Source: CAYNLK01 sp964398055
GTDB lineage: Bacteria; Chloroflexota; Anaerolineae; 4572-78; J111
DNA: 34,250 nt
Assembly: GCA_964398055.1 (NCBI GenBank)
Contig: CAYNLK010000064.1
Coordinates: 1-34,250 of the forward strand
Direction of reading: 5' to 3'
A model generated the notes under the pieces. That model saw only the letters and a list, made by a program, of their open reading frames with translations. It did no database searches and had not been told where the DNA came from. Below, piece by piece: positions 34,137 through 34,250 of the stretch. The stretch's first letter is position 1. Every line of letters begins with the position of its first letter. The translations under genes and the position numbers were made by a program.

Positions 34137-34250
34137 ACGGCGCGTGAGGGGTGGATTAGAGGGGGGAGTCGGGATGAGGATGAGGGGGGGTGGTAGGGGG
34201 AAACAGATTTGCTTGTACACGGATTTCAGTCAACTTCTGGTTGTTTTACA
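34137..34250. other. G-rich tail of the window, no gene recognised
   Basis: This stretch is purine-rich on the plus strand, with G-runs near 34161-34200. No start with a ribosome-binding site or terminator was seen before the window ends. Confidence 0.5.

Overview
The window reads as a chromosomal stretch of a Chloroflexota-type bacterium, most like Anaerolineae. Reasons: long Thr/Pro 'TPTPT' linkers on several secreted proteins, S12 of the long Bacillus-like form, a SAM-cycle operon with a short adenosylhomocysteinase, and intergenic regions full of G/C-rich palindromes. This placement is inferred from gene style, not from a search. There is no phage, IS transposase, CRISPR array, rRNA or tRNA.

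Positions 1-8300 (minus strand): an information-processing block transcribed leftward, rpoB, rpsL, rpsG, fusA and the first codons of tuf. rpoB is followed by rpsL rather than rpoC, and has its own consensus promoter plus a leader of about 400 nt. rpsL has a second consensus promoter and a leader with strong hairpins. Another structured gap separates rpsG from fusA, and a further promoter precedes tuf.

Positions 8300-12500 (minus strand): a methyl-cycle operon with PfkB-family (probably adenosine) kinase, adenosylhomocysteinase, a small membrane protein and SAM synthetase. It starts at a TTGACA/TACTAT promoter and ends at an intrinsic terminator after metK. The enzymes make SAM, hydrolyse SAH and clear adenosine.

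Positions 12650-26630: an envelope and signalling block. On the plus strand lie a GT-C type membrane glycosyltransferase, a lipoprotein lytic transglycosylase with helical repeats, a seven-helix membrane histidine-kinase-like protein whose phosphoacceptor His is Gln, and a LysM/IPT surface protein, closed by a terminator. Converging on it from the minus strand are a canonical membrane histidine kinase and a five-repeat Calx-beta surface protein. Thus two 'kinase plus repeat-bearing surface protein' pairs face each other. No response regulator is present.

Positions 26700-33300: mnmE (plus), the yebC-ruvC-ruvA operon (minus), an orphan HigA-type regulator with a palindrome inside its promoter spacer (plus), and ftsK (minus).

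Positions 33300-34250: mainly a nest of palindromic repeats, including a 325-bp MITE-like element with about 50-bp inverted ends, followed by a 35-codon single-helix membrane peptide gene with its own promoter and Shine-Dalgarno sequence.
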